Origin: Dictyobacter alpinus
Lineage (GTDB): Bacteria; Chloroflexota; Ktedonobacteria; Ktedonobacterales; Ktedonobacteraceae
Reading direction: 5' to 3'
Assembly: GCF_003967575.1 (NCBI RefSeq)
Contig: NZ_BIFT01000002.1
Location: 1,612,001-1,676,000 of the forward strand
Length of the DNA: 64,000 bases
Below the pieces are notes generated by a model, which worked only from the letters and a program-made list of their open reading frames with translations, had not been told where the DNA came from and did not search any database. The translations under genes were made by a program, and so were the position numbers. Shown one piece after another: positions 46,842 through 56,315 of the stretch (position 1 is its first letter; every line of letters starts with the position of its first letter).

Positions 46842-49343
46842 TCAATTAATTACTATATTAACCAGGCGACCAGGTACATAGATGACCTTTGCGATATGGT
46901 GGCCAGCCACGAACTTTTGAACTTTCTCCGTTACCATGGCTTGCTGCTTAATCGCGTCTTCTGGTGTATCGGAGGCAACCTGGATACGATCACGAACTCG
47001 GCCATTAATCTGGATGGGCAAGATCATACTTTCTTGTTGTAATGCATCGGCATCATAACCAGGCCAGGAAACTGCGTGTACAGAGTCGCTATGGCCCAGC
47101 CGCGCCCACAATTCTTCGGTGATATAAGGAGCAAAGGGAGCAAGCAGAGTAATCAAGGTTTCAATATCCTGCCTGGTCTGCTCTGGCTTACGCTCCAGTA
47201 CATTCAAGTATTCCATCATCGCTGCAATGGCAGTATTATACTTGAATACCGGAGTATCTTCGCTCACACGCTTAATTGTCAGGTGCAATAGACGTCGTTC
47301 CTCACCCTCTAAAGGACGTTCCGGCCAGGATCCAGTATGCGAGGTAACCAGTTGCCAGATGCGATCGAGAAAGCGTACAACTCCATTGATGCCGCGATCA
47401 GTAAAATCGCCATCCATCTCATACGGCCCCATAAACATCAAGTACACACGGAATGCATCAGCTCCCAGATAATCCAGATAGTCATCAGGATTAATCACAT
47501 TGCCCTTCGATTTTGAAATCTTAGCACCAGCCATCGTAATGGTTCCATTAGCGCGAAAACGGCTAAAGGGTTCGCTGAAGGATATATGGCCCAGATCATG
47601 TAGAGCCATAGCAATAAAACGCACATACATAAGATGCAGAACACTATGATCCGCTCCACCAACACACATGTCTACAGGCAGCCAGCGCCGCGTAATTTCT
47701 GGATTCCAGGCATGCTGCTGATCAGTACTCGAAGGATAACGCAAGTAGTACCAAGCTGAATCCAAGAAGTTATCGCTCACATCCGTCTCACGACGGGCTG
47801 GTTGGCCACAAATCGGACAGGTTGTGTGCACAAAGCTCTCGATGGCGGCCAGCGGTGAAACACCTGTACCGGTCGGCATCCAATCCTCTGCCTCCGGCAG
47901 CAAGACCGGCAGTTGATCCTCTGGTACAGGCACGGCTCCATGATCTGGACAATAAATGATCGGAATAGGTGGTCCCCAATAACGCTGACGGCTAATCAGC
48001 CAGTCCCGCAGGCGATACTTTACACTACGTTGCCCTGATTGATGCGCTTCAAACCAGGTACAGATGGCATTGTGAGCCTGTTCCGATGTCAGGCCAGAAT
48101 ACTCTCCTGAATCAATCACTATCCCGGTTGAGGTAAATGTTTCAGTGAGAGGAGTTTCAGCTGAGATAGTTGTATCGGTGGATTGCACAACCTGGCGTAC
48201 AGGCAAATGCATCTGCTGCGCAAAGGCAAAATCTCGCTCATCATGGGCCGGCACACCCATAATCGCGCCCGCTCCATAACCTTCCAGGACAAAATCAGCG
48301 ATCCAGATTGGAATACGCTCGCCAGTAAATGGATGAGGTGTATACATGCCAGTAAAAACGCCGGTCATAGCATCATCTGGACTGCTACGCAGGCTATTGA
48401 CCTGCTCCTGGTAAGCGATAACAGCTTTTTGATAAACAGGATCAGTGATTGCAGCCACCAAAGGATGATGCGGTGCCAGGGCCACAAACGTCATGCCAAA
48501 GATGGTATCGGGCCGTGTTGTATACACCTGTACATGCTGATCAGGTATCCCATCAACAGCCATCTGGAATTCCAGACCTTCCGAGCGACCAATCCAATGG
48601 CGTTGCAGCGACTTCACCCGTTCAGTCCAGTCCAATGCATCTAGATTATCCAGCAAGCGTTGGGCATAGTTGGTCGACTTCAAAAACCACTGTTCCAGCC
48701 AACGTCTCTCAACCAGCGAGCCACAACGCTCACAATGACCATTGATTACCTGCTCATCGGCCAGCACTGTTTTGTCCTTAGGACACCAGTTAACCGGAGC
48801 CGCCTTACGTTCAGCCAGCCCCGCTTTAAACAGTTGCAAGAAGATCCACTGGGTCCAGCGATAATACTCGGGATCAGTGGTGTTCACTTCATGTGACCAA
48901 TCAAAGCGATTGCCAATCCGCTTCAACTGCAACTCACGAAAACGCTCGACATTTCTGGCCGTCAAGATGCGCGGATGGATACCCTGCTTGATCGCGAAAT
49001 TCTCGCTATGAATACCGAAGGCATCAAAACCCATGGGCTCAAAGACATCATAACCCTGCATCGACATCAAGCGACCATGCACATCTGAGCCTACATAGGA
49101 ATATACATTCCCAACATGCAGGCCCTCGGCCGAGGGATAAGGAAACATCATCAAATTATAATAGGGACGTTGAGCGCGTTGCAGATCCACCTGATAAAGC
49201 TTCTGGTCTTCCCAGCGCTCATGCCAGCGCGCCTCGAAGTCCGCAAAATCATAGTGCGGTGCACGCATACCAGTCATATCCCGATGGGGAGGGGGTTCAG
49301 ACGCTGCTTTGATATCAGCAGCAGGTCTACTTGTTTCAGACAC
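46842..49343 (-). CDS. leuS: Leucyl-tRNA synthetase
   Basis: 833 residues from a GTG start with AGGAGG upstream. Class I signatures: HVGN (H76-N79, in YPSAEGLHVGN) and KISKS (AGAKISKSKGN). The zinc/editing region contains CPKDKTVLADEQVINGHCERCG, and the CP1 editing domain follows (TRPDTIFGMTFV, GAIMGVPAHDERDFAFA). It charges tRNA-Leu. Its expression is controlled by a T-box leader upstream. Confidence 0.97.
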   Translation of the reverse strand: MSETSRPAADIKAASEPPPHRDMTGMRAPHYDFADFEARWHERWEDQKLYQVDLQRAQRPYYNLMMFPYPSAEGLHVGNVYSYVGSDVHGRLMSMQGYDVFEPMGFDAFGIHSENFAIKQGIHPRILTARNVERFRELQLKRIGNRFDWSHEVNTTDPEYYRWTQWIFLQLFKAGLAERKAAPVNWCPKDKTVLADEQVINGHCERCGSLVERRWLEQWFLKSTNYAQRLLDNLDALDWTERVKSLQRHWIGRSEGLEFQMAVDGIPDQHVQVYTTRPDTIFGMTFVALAPHHPLVAAITDPVYQKAVIAYQEQVNSLRSSPDDAMTGVFTGMYTPHPFTGERIPIWIADFVLEGYGAGAIMGVPAHDERDFAFAQQMHLPVRQVVQSTDTTISAETPLTETFTSTGIVIDSGEYSGLTSEQAHNAICTWFEAHQSGQRSVKYRLRDWLISRQRYWGPPIPIIYCPDHGAVPVPEDQLPVLLPEAEDWMPTGTGVSPLAAIESFVHTTCPICGQPARRETDVSDNFLDSAWYYLRYPSSTDQQHAWNPEITRRWLPVDMCVGGADHSVLHLMYVRFIAMALHDLGHISFSEPFSRFRANGTITMAGAKISKSKGNVINPDDYLDYLGADAFRVYLMFMGPYEMDGDFTDRGINGVVRFLDRIWQLVTSHTGSWPERPLEGEERRLLHLTIKRVSEDTPVFKYNTAIAAMMEYLNVLERKPEQTRQDIETLITLLAPFAPYITEELWARLGHSDSVHAVSWPGYDADALQQESMILPIQINGRVRDRIQVASDTPEDAIKQQAMVTEKVQKFVAGHHIAKVIYVPGRLVNIVIN

Positions 49344-49458
49344 GGAGTCCTCCTGATTAACCTATTCGTGAACGCCGTTCACACGCTTGAACGGAATACT
49401 ATAACACCAGCATTTCAGCGGAGGACTTTCTGCAATCAGCATACAGGCAACAAAAAAA

Positions 49459-49745
49459 CACCCTCCGCCCCCAAGGGCGAAAAGTGCGCGCAGACTCACT
49501 TTCGCGGTACCACCTTGTTTCACTATCACTTTGCAGGGATAGCCTTCTGAGTGCTAACACACCCGAACCCTGTAACGGGAGTACCCGGAGCCGACTACTT
49601 TGCGTCAAACCACGTTTCACCGACACTGCTCATGAGGGAGCTTGGGGATAACCGGGCCACTGGCTCACACCAACCGCCAGTTCTCTGTGGACTCAGCGAT
49701 CCTTACTTTCCTCATTCATTGCTGCTGGATTATTTAATTTTTACT
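49459..49745 (-). promoter_or_regulatory. T-box riboswitch leader of leuS
   Basis: On the minus strand the T-box motif is AAGGTGGTACCGCG (49503-49516). The terminator follows: an 11-bp stem between CACTTTTCGCC and GGCGGAGGGTG (49459-49486, using G-U pairs) and then TTTTTTT. Upstream sequence to about 49745 would form stem I with the specifier loop; the specifier codon was not assigned. Known mechanism: uncharged tRNA-Leu binds and favours the antiterminator. Confidence 0.93.
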
Positions 49746-49755
49746 TCTACTAAGA

Positions 49756-49784
49756 AAAATACCTGGTATTATGCGCTTTGTCAA
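49756..49784 (-). promoter_or_regulatory. leuS promoter
   Basis: On the minus strand a -35 box TTGACA (49779-49784) and a -10 box TATTTT (49756-49761) are 17 nt apart. The start of transcription would be at about 49748, matching the T-box leader's start. Confidence 0.75.
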
Positions 49785-49944
49785 GTGCCTGACAGCACGA
49801 TTTCATTTTTTTATAATCGTGTTTTTCGTTTAGTCATCTAGACCACTATACCAGAAATTGTGATATAGTTAAGGCAGCAACATGGAATTATCTGGTGGTT
49901 ATAAGGATCTTCGCTTGTATCGAATAGATTATTTGGAGGATATA

Positions 49945-50979
49945 ATGTCATCATTATTGGAGCAGGAAATCCATAGTCAGCCCGAGGTCATTGCTCATCT
50001 ATTGGAGCAAGAGACCGAACATATCAAAAAGATTGTGGCGCAATTGCCAGCATTTGATTATATCTTGATTGCGGCCCGTGGTTCATCAGATCATGCCGCT
50101 ACATATGCAAAATATGCCTGGGCAACCATGGCTGGTTATCCAATTGCGCTGGCTGCCCCTTCATTACAAACACTGTATGCAACTCCTCCCCGCATGAAGA
50201 ACGCCCTGGTAGTAGGTATTTCGCAATCGGGCCAATCGCCAGATATCGTTGGAGTGCTTGAAGAAGGAAGACGTCAGGGACGCCCCACTATCGCGATCAC
50301 CAATGATGGTAATTCTGCCCTGGCTAAAGCTGCTGATCATGTGGTTGAGTTACACGCTGGCCAGGAACGCAGCGTAGCCGCCACCAAGACGTATACAGCA
50401 CAATTAGCTATCATGATGCTTTTCGCAGCAATCTGGAATGGGGATGGGCAGCGCTTGAATGAACTACAGAGGATGCCGGAAATCATAGCGCAAACCTTGA
50501 AGAGTAGCGGTGAAATCGCTCAACATGCGGAACGCTATCGCTATATGAACCAATGTATCGTCGTCGGGCGTGGCTACAACTATTCTACCTCATTTGAACT
50601 GGCCCTCAAATTGAAAGAGCTAACGTACGTCATGGCCACCGCCTACTCATCCGCAGATTTTCGCCATGGTCCGATCGCGACCATTGAAGAAGGGCTTCCC
50701 ACGATTCTCATCATGCCGACCGGCGCAACCTTTGCCGACATGCTTGAGCTGGCCAAAGATTTGCAGAAGCGTAAAGCAGAGCTATTAATTATTTCAGATG
50801 CTGCAGAAGCGCTGGCACTGGCCCAGACACGCTTCGCAATTCCGAGTGGAATACCTGAGTGGCTTAGCCCTATCGCCGCAATTATTCCTGGCCAGCTCTT
50901 CGGCTTACATCTGACATTGAGCAAACGTCTGGAGCCAGATACTCCACGTGGATTGAACAAAATCACGCTTACGCACTAA
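49945..50979 (+). CDS. SIS-domain sugar isomerase/aminotransferase-like protein
   Basis: The ATG at 49945 has GGAGG six bases upstream and gives 344 residues. Two SIS domains are present: the first with IAARGSSDHAATYAKY and GISQSGQSPDIV, the second with VVGRGYNYSTSFELALKLKE and SADFRHGPIA. It resembles the isomerase half of GlmS but has no glutamine amidotransferase domain. By family it is a glucosamine-6-phosphate deaminase (NagB-II-type) or a related phosphosugar isomerase. The exact sugar is not determined. It is convergent with leuD. Confidence 0.88.
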   Translation: MSSLLEQEIHSQPEVIAHLLEQETEHIKKIVAQLPAFDYILIAARGSSDHAATYAKYAWATMAGYPIALAAPSLQTLYATPPRMKNALVVGISQSGQSPDIVGVLEEGRRQGRPTIAITNDGNSALAKAADHVVELHAGQERSVAATKTYTAQLAIMMLFAAIWNGDGQRLNELQRMPEIIAQTLKSSGEIAQHAERYRYMNQCIVVGRGYNYSTSFELALKLKELTYVMATAYSSADFRHGPIATIEEGLPTILIMPTGATFADMLELAKDLQKRKAELLIISDAAEALALAQTRFAIPSGIPEWLSPIAAIIPGQLFGLHLTLSKRLEPDTPRGLNKITLTH

Positions 50980-51010
50980 AATAGACGGCTGAAGTGCTCT
51001 TCATAATTTT

Positions 51011-51061
51011 TGTATGTATTGGGAAATGATGCACAATGCACATCATTTCCCAATACATACA
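51011..51061. terminator. 21-bp hairpin between convergent genes
   Basis: 51011-51031 and 51041-51061 are perfect arms with a 9-nt loop. T-rich stretches flank both sides (TTTTT before and after), so it fits a bidirectional terminator for the SIS gene and leuD. It is at the long end for a terminator. Confidence 0.75.
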
Positions 51062-51096
51062 ATTTTTTTACCTGCATCAGGCGCCAAACAATGCAG

Positions 51097-51729
51097 CTAG
51101 CGAGTAGCCGGCTCGTTAGAAAAGTACCAGGGGGCTTCCTGCTGCCGGCGCCGCTCGTAACGAGCAATATCATCACCCATTTGCAATGTCCAACCAATCA
51201 TATCCAGGCCTTTGAGCAGGCGCTCCTTGCGGAAAGCGTCGATCTCAAAGTGGAGGAATTGCTGATCAGGAAGTGTCACGGTCTGGGCAGCGAGGTCTAT
51301 AGTTAACGTATAACCGGGAGTAGCCTCGACTTCACGGAGCAAGTTATTAACGGTATCCTCTTTTAAGACTATAGGAAGTATACTGTTGCTGAAGCAGTTA
51401 TTATAGAAAATATCTGCGAAGCTGGGAGCAATGATTGCACGAAAACCATATTCGGCCAGGGCCCAGGGAGCGTGCTCACGTGATGAGCCACAACCGAAAT
51501 TGTCGCCCGCGATCAGTACACTCACACCCTGATAGCGGGGCTCATTCAAGACAAAATCAGGCTTGGGGGTCTTCTGTTCATCTAGATAGCGCCAGTTAGC
51601 AAACAAAGCCTCACCCAAACCGGTCCGTTTGATGGTCTTAAGGAAGCGAGCCGGCAAGATCTCGTCGGTATTTACATTCACCCGATCCAATGGTAGAACC
51701 AGGCCGGTATGCGTAGTAAATGGTTGCAT
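51097..51729 (-). CDS. leuD: 3-isopropylmalate dehydratase small subunit
   Basis: 210 residues. It forms a heterodimer with LeuC and swings as the substrate-shaping domain. Family motifs: NVNTDEILPARFLK, GDNFGCGSSREHAPWAL, FADIFYNNCFSNSILP. It isomerises 2- to 3-isopropylmalate in leucine synthesis. It starts 22 nt downstream of leuC in one operon. No leuA or leuB is seen in the window. Confidence 0.96.
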   Translation of the reverse strand: MQPFTTHTGLVLPLDRVNVNTDEILPARFLKTIKRTGLGEALFANWRYLDEQKTPKPDFVLNEPRYQGVSVLIAGDNFGCGSSREHAPWALAEYGFRAIIAPSFADIFYNNCFSNSILPIVLKEDTVNNLLREVEATPGYTLTIDLAAQTVTLPDQQFLHFEIDAFRKERLLKGLDMIGWTLQMGDDIARYERRRQQEAPWYFSNEPATR

Positions 51730-51751
51730 AACTTCTTGTCTCTCCTCTCAG

Positions 51752-53194
51752 CTACCACTCGCGAATATCAACAAAATGGCCTGTCACCGCTGCCGCTGCC
51801 GCCATGGCTGGACTCACCAGGTGCGTACGTCCACCACGTCCCTGACGACCTTCAAAGTTACGATTGCTGGTCGAGGCGCAGCGCTCACCTTCGCTAAGCT
51901 GATCGCCATTCATAGCAATACACATACTACAGCCGGCTTCACGCCACTCAAAACCTGCCTCGCGGAAGATATCAGCGAGACCTTCCTCTTCAGCCATACG
52001 GCGTACATTCATTGAGCCAGGAACGACCAGGGCTCGTACATTTTGAGCGACATGCTTGCCCTGGACGTACTTTGCGGCCATGCGCAAATCGTCCAGTCGT
52101 GAATTGGTGCAGGAGCCGATGAAGACGGTATCAACTTGAATATCCGTAATCTTCTGGCCAGCCTGTAGACCCATATACTGTAAAGCGCGCTCATAGCTCT
52201 GGCGTGCCAGAGGATCAGCCTGAGCCGCAGGATCCGGCACATTCTTACTGACGTCAACAACCATACCCGGATTGACACCCCAGGTGACCTGTGGTCCCAG
52301 GCCATCAACATTAATCTCATGGACGGCATCGAAGGATGCGTCAGCATCACTTGCCAGTTGACGCCAGGCCGCCACAGCCTGTTCAAACAGCTCTCCCCTG
52401 GGGGCATAAGGGCGATCTTTAATATAGGCAAAAGTTGTCTCATCGGGAGCCACCATTCCCATACGCGCTCCGGCCTCAATTGCCATATTACATAGCGTCA
52501 TCCGACCTTCCATTGGGAGTTCCCGGATCGCCGAGCCGCTAAACTCAATAACATAGCCGGTCCCAACCCCTGTACCCAGTTTTCCAATAATGGCCAGAGC
52601 CAGATCCTTCGCCGTTACACCTGCCGCGAGCTTTCCCTCCACCCGAATATTCATGGTCCTGGGCTTCTCCTGCCAGAGACACTGGGTGGCCAGCACATGC
52701 TCGACCTCGCTCGTGCCTATTCCGAAGGCCAGCGCGCCAAAGGCGCCATGGGTTGAAGTATGAGAGTCGCCACACACAATCGTCATACCAGGTAAAGTAA
52801 TTCCCAATTCAGGCCCAATAATATGCACAATTCCCTGACGAGAATCCTGCATATCAAAAAGGGTTAAACCAAAATCGTGGGTATTTTGTTCCAGCGTCGT
52901 GATCGTAGTGCTGATCGCTGTATCAACAATATCCAGCTTCCGACGACCCTGAGTTGTAGGAATATTATGATCAAGTACCGCGATTGTCGCATCTGGTCGC
53001 CGTACAGGCAAGCCAGCAGTTCGTAAACCAGCAAAAGCCTGCGGAGATGTTACTTCATGCACAAGGTGACGATCAATATAAATAAGAGTAGACTCACCTG
53101 GCTGATCCTTCACAACGTGAGCATCCCAAATTTTTTCAAACAGGGTCCGTGGCCGGCGCTGCTCGCCATTCACAGCACGGTTATCTGCTACCAT
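51752..53194 (-). CDS. leuC: 3-isopropylmalate dehydratase large subunit
   Basis: The ATG at 53194 has AGAGG upstream and gives 480 residues; a GTG two codons upstream is possible. The [4Fe-4S] cluster ligands are the Cys in FIGSCTNSRL and both Cys in GCSMCIAMNGD. Other blocks: ICGDSHTSTHGAFGALAFGIGTSEVEHVLATQ, with substrate-binding His. It catalyses the leucine-pathway isomerisation with LeuD. Probable regulation by the divergent LysR gene. Confidence 0.96.
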   Translation of the reverse strand: MVADNRAVNGEQRRPRTLFEKIWDAHVVKDQPGESTLIYIDRHLVHEVTSPQAFAGLRTAGLPVRRPDATIAVLDHNIPTTQGRRKLDIVDTAISTTITTLEQNTHDFGLTLFDMQDSRQGIVHIIGPELGITLPGMTIVCGDSHTSTHGAFGALAFGIGTSEVEHVLATQCLWQEKPRTMNIRVEGKLAAGVTAKDLALAIIGKLGTGVGTGYVIEFSGSAIRELPMEGRMTLCNMAIEAGARMGMVAPDETTFAYIKDRPYAPRGELFEQAVAAWRQLASDADASFDAVHEINVDGLGPQVTWGVNPGMVVDVSKNVPDPAAQADPLARQSYERALQYMGLQAGQKITDIQVDTVFIGSCTNSRLDDLRMAAKYVQGKHVAQNVRALVVPGSMNVRRMAEEEGLADIFREAGFEWREAGCSMCIAMNGDQLSEGERCASTSNRNFEGRQGRGGRTHLVSPAMAAAAAVTGHFVDIREW

Positions 53195-53405
53195 ATGCAC
53201 CTCTTCTCTTGACTAACAATAATCCTATCAACCGCTTTGTAATATAAAGCTGGTAACACAAAATTGCCAATCTGGCCTCCTTGCCAGTTACCATCTATCA
53301 AGCGGCGCTGTTATTATGTGCAGTATAATAACACAGAATTGATATGTCTAATACCTATTTTAACTAACCTTGATAACAAATTGATATCACTGGAGTACGA
53401 GAGAT
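53195..53405. promoter_or_regulatory. leuCD / LysR divergent control region
   Basis: A 211-nt gap holds both divergent promoters. An AT-rich stretch (about 53300-53400) with repeated TTGATA sequences (TTGATATG, TTGATAAC, TTGATATC) is a candidate LysR binding area. No single clear operator is resolved. Confidence 0.4.
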
Positions 53406-54305
53406 ATGGAGCTACGTCAACTTACCTATTTTCTCACGGCCGCCCAGACCCAAAACTTTCGCAAGGCCGCTGAAATCTGCCTCGTCGCTCAGCCAGCGCT
53501 TAGCCGGCAAATAGCCGCCCTGGAAGCAGAACTTGGCATCGAGCTTTTCCGTCGCGTCAAACAACGTGTCGTCTTAACACCAGCTGGACAAGAATTTGCG
53601 ACGTATGTGAGAGAAGCCTTTGATCAATTGCAGCAGGGGCAACAGGCAATGGCCCGTCTTCAGGATGGTGAACATGGAACCATTCATATTGGAAGCATCG
53701 AACCGCTCACGACAGCCTTCTTACCAACCATCTTTCCCATTTTTCACCAGCGCTACCCACATATTCAGCTTAAAGTGCGTGTGAGCCGAACAGATGAATT
53801 GTTGAAACTCATTGAACATGGAGAATTAGATCTCGGCTTGATTTTTAATCCCAGCGTGCGTTCGGAGGTTATCGTCGTCAAAGAACTGTTTCGTCAACCG
53901 CTACAAATCATGGTTGCCGCCAATCATCCATTAGCACAACAAAGACCAGCAGCAGTCACCCTGGCCCAGATCATTAACGAACCGCTTTTCCTGCTTGGGG
54001 AAAATTCCCGCCTACGCCGGGCGGTTGAGAGAGTATTCGCAGCGCAAGGCATGAGTATCCAGCCAGTAGTAGAAATCGAATCGCTGGCCGGCCTAAAAGA
54101 GCTTGTCAGGCAAAGCAAAGGCATCACATTCATGTTACCAGCTCTGCTCTATGCCAGCGAGATAGATCGTGAGGTCGTTTTACTATCCATAGCTGACATC
54201 ACTGAAGAATTCGTTTTCGCCCTGGTCTATCATCGCTTACGCCATATCTCACAGCCCGCCCGCCACTTTATCAACACCACCCTGGATACCCTGCTCGCGG
54301 ATTAA
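53406..54305 (+). CDS. LysR family transcriptional regulator
   Basis: 299 residues. Winged helix at 1-60 (LRQLTYFLTAAQTQNFRKAAEICLVAQPALSRQIAALEAELG), then the effector-binding domain (LTTAFLPTIFPIFHQRYPHIQ, then LDLGLIFNP). It lies divergent from leuCD and is probably its activator, with a leucine-pathway intermediate as coinducer. This is inferred from position; the effector is not known. Confidence 0.93.
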   Translation: MELRQLTYFLTAAQTQNFRKAAEICLVAQPALSRQIAALEAELGIELFRRVKQRVVLTPAGQEFATYVREAFDQLQQGQQAMARLQDGEHGTIHIGSIEPLTTAFLPTIFPIFHQRYPHIQLKVRVSRTDELLKLIEHGELDLGLIFNPSVRSEVIVVKELFRQPLQIMVAANHPLAQQRPAAVTLAQIINEPLFLLGENSRLRRAVERVFAAQGMSIQPVVEIESLAGLKELVRQSKGITFMLPALLYASEIDREVVLLSIADITEEFVFALVYHRLRHISQPARHFINTTLDTLLAD

Positions 54306-54344
54306 GTGCAGACCAGTATGTTATACACGCATAAACATAAACAA

Positions 54345-54941
54345 TTACGTCCAGGCCTGCAGAACTGTTGTAGTCACAGGATCTTTCTGTCCATCATGCA
54401 AAACGTGAACCGTCCAGACAGTACCTTCCTTAGGAAAACCAGGAATCAGCGCGTTATCGGTACAAGCATAATTGACACGTTCATCACCAACTAGTGAGGT
54501 AGCTCCCGTCATAAAAGTACAATAAGCGCCATTAGATAGATGTAAAACCCATGGTTTCCCATCTCCATTCTCAGCAGTGCTGGCTGGTAATGGACTCGTG
54601 AGCTTCACCTTAATACCGTTGGTGTTACCAGCCGGGCTGGCATCACACAGGACAAAATCTTTTTGAGCTGGTGAGCTAAAACAAGGATCATAAATGACGC
54701 TATCAACCATACAGCGCCAGGCATCGTTCCTGGGCGCCGCCAGAGATGTCACCCAACAATCTCCTGCAGAAACGTCACCAGAGCGTATACCAGTAGGAAC
54801 AAAGTGCAGCACTTTTGTGGCGGTAACAGCAGGAGTAGAGGTAGCCACAGCACTATCCATCGGCATTCCCCCTAGCAAGAATGCCAATGCAATGAATCCC
54901 AGTGCATAGCAAGCAATTGACACCATTCTTTTTCGTGTCAT
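54345..54941 (-). CDS. Secreted protein of unknown function
   Basis: The ATG at 54941 gives 198 residues; a frame 8 codons longer exists. The first 35 residues are a signal peptide (MTRKRMVSIACYALGFIALA, cleavage probably near AVA-TST). The mature part has six or more Cys (DCWVTSL, RCMVDSVIYDPCF, VLCDAS, GAYCTFM, NYACTDN), which suggests disulfide bonds outside the cell. I do not recognise the family. It is convergent with the LysR gene and lies downstream of a membrane protein on the same strand. Confidence 0.7.
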   Translation of the reverse strand: MTRKRMVSIACYALGFIALAFLLGGMPMDSAVATSTPAVTATKVLHFVPTGIRSGDVSAGDCWVTSLAAPRNDAWRCMVDSVIYDPCFSSPAQKDFVLCDASPAGNTNGIKVKLTSPLPASTAENGDGKPWVLHLSNGAYCTFMTGATSLVGDERVNYACTDNALIPGFPKEGTVWTVHVLHDGQKDPVTTTVLQAWT

Positions 54942-55146
54942 GATTTCACACTCAACTTTCTCCATAGCACCATATCATCACGACCAGAAGCCAGACCCAA
55001 ATAACAGATCCTCTAAATACATAACGACCACAAGCAAGAAAAATCTCAAACCATCCAACAACATACATAAATTTGTTGAACATCTTAAACACATATCAGC
55101 CATACATGTCAGGAGGCACAAGCGAAGGCACCATGCTACTCGCAGC

Positions 55147-55698
55147 TTAACGATAAGAGCGCTTAAAGTCGGCCTGCAAATAATACGTTGGATTAGCCAA
55201 ATCAAGCACAACCGGAATCTGCGCCCCCATCACAGGTAACTTGCGGTCCCGAACGCGCTGGGAAAAATTATAGACCTGGCCGGTTTCGGGAGAGGTCCAC
55301 TCTAGCCGTAACCGATATTCTGTCCAATCCGAAAAGAAGCGGCGAGCCCACCGAAAACTGCGTACTTCATCAAAGGCGACGACCTTTGTCAGTACCTGTG
55401 AACCATACAACTGAAACCACGCTTCCTCACGACTTTGAATGAACGTGTCAGTAAAAATAAAAAGGAAACCAATCACCAGCAACGAAGGCACGATCCATTT
55501 CCATGGAACAGCCGTACTCAGCAAAAAAGCTCCCCATGGCGTCTGTCTGGCAAGAAAACCGAGAAAGATGGTGAGAAATAGTAATAGCACAAGCCCTATA
55601 TACAGATAAAAAGCTCCTCGCTGAACCGCATACATGGTTTTGATAATTGTACGTTCTCTCTGTTTATGATGAATTTGCTCATCTAAATTCTGCTGCAT
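55147..55698 (-). CDS. Membrane protein with a DUF3592-like soluble domain (unknown function)
   Basis: The ATG at 55698 (MQQNLDEQIHHK) gives 183 residues; a frame from 55752 is also open. Two membrane segments at about 28-52 and 68-90 (YLYIGLVLLLFLTIFLGFLA, WIVPSLLVIGFLFIFTD) are followed by a soluble beta-rich domain of about 90 residues (RLRLEWTSPETGQVYNFS, PVMGAQIPVVLDLANPTYY). The latter resembles DUF3592-type domains, but I am not sure. Function unknown. Confidence 0.65.
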   Translation of the reverse strand: MQQNLDEQIHHKQRERTIIKTMYAVQRGAFYLYIGLVLLLFLTIFLGFLARQTPWGAFLLSTAVPWKWIVPSLLVIGFLFIFTDTFIQSREEAWFQLYGSQVLTKVVAFDEVRSFRWARRFFSDWTEYRLRLEWTSPETGQVYNFSQRVRDRKLPVMGAQIPVVLDLANPTYYLQADFKRSYR

Positions 55699-55880
55699 AT
55701 TGATCAAACAATCTACTTTCTTAGAGGATACAAAAATTTTAATCTTGATCAAAAGGATATGCTTACTTTACTATTTGTGGTGCCACATAATTATAATATC
55801 CCACACAAGATAGTGGCGACCAATGTATGATAGTGTTTGATTCCCACCCTCATCGTGGAGCGTGCCGCCAGCCGCACTCG

Positions 55881-55980
55881 GGCCCTTCAGGGCCTATCTT
55901 TCTTTTACGTGTGGTGCCACAAACTGAGCTTTGCTCAGTTTGTGGCACCACACGTAAAACCCTTGGAGCGCCAAAGGCGC
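55881..55980. repeat. Perfect 27-bp hairpin with two GC-rich satellite hairpins
   Basis: 55903-55929 and 55933-55959 form a perfect stem with a TTT loop. GGCCC-TTCA-GGGCC lies just before (55881-55894) and GCGCC-AAA-GGCGC just after (55968-55980). The layout matches the cluster at 44448-44566. Confidence 0.85.
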
Positions 55981-56100
55981 GAAAACAACGCTCAGCAGGA
56001 CATGGATTTCATGCGCATCAAACACTATCTATGGACGTATCTGCTTCTCATCATCATGAACAGCTTGCCGCTCTTGTGCAGATGGACACCAGCACGCCCC

Positions 56101-56301
56101 TACTTCCTCTCTTGTATCGTGCCAAAAGTGCGCCCCCTACTTCCTCCCTTGTGTCGTGCCAAAAGTGCGCCCTCTACTTCCTCTCTTGTATCGTGCACAA
56201 AAGTGCGCCCTCTACTTCCTCTCTTGTGTCGTACACAAAAGTGCGCCGGGGCGCACTTTTGTGTACGACACAAGAATCCTTCTTGCGCGCCGAAGGCGCG
56301 C
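56101..56301. repeat. Four 37/38-bp direct repeats ending in a perfect hairpin
   Basis: The unit TACTTCCTCTCTTGTATCGT-GCCAAAAGTGCGCC starts at 56101, 56138, 56175 and 56213. The fourth copy's second part (56223-56247) is followed by its exact inverted copy (56250-56274), giving a 25-bp stem with a 2-nt loop. GCGCGCC-GAA-GGCGCGC follows at 56285-56301. Open frames across it are only repeat translation. No variable spacers are present, so it is not a CRISPR array. Confidence 0.9.
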
Positions 56302-56315
56302 ACACTCCGCCGTGA

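Noticed and set aside
56101..56274. CRISPR array
   Set aside because: The 37-bp units are directly adjacent without variable spacers, and no cas genes are near.
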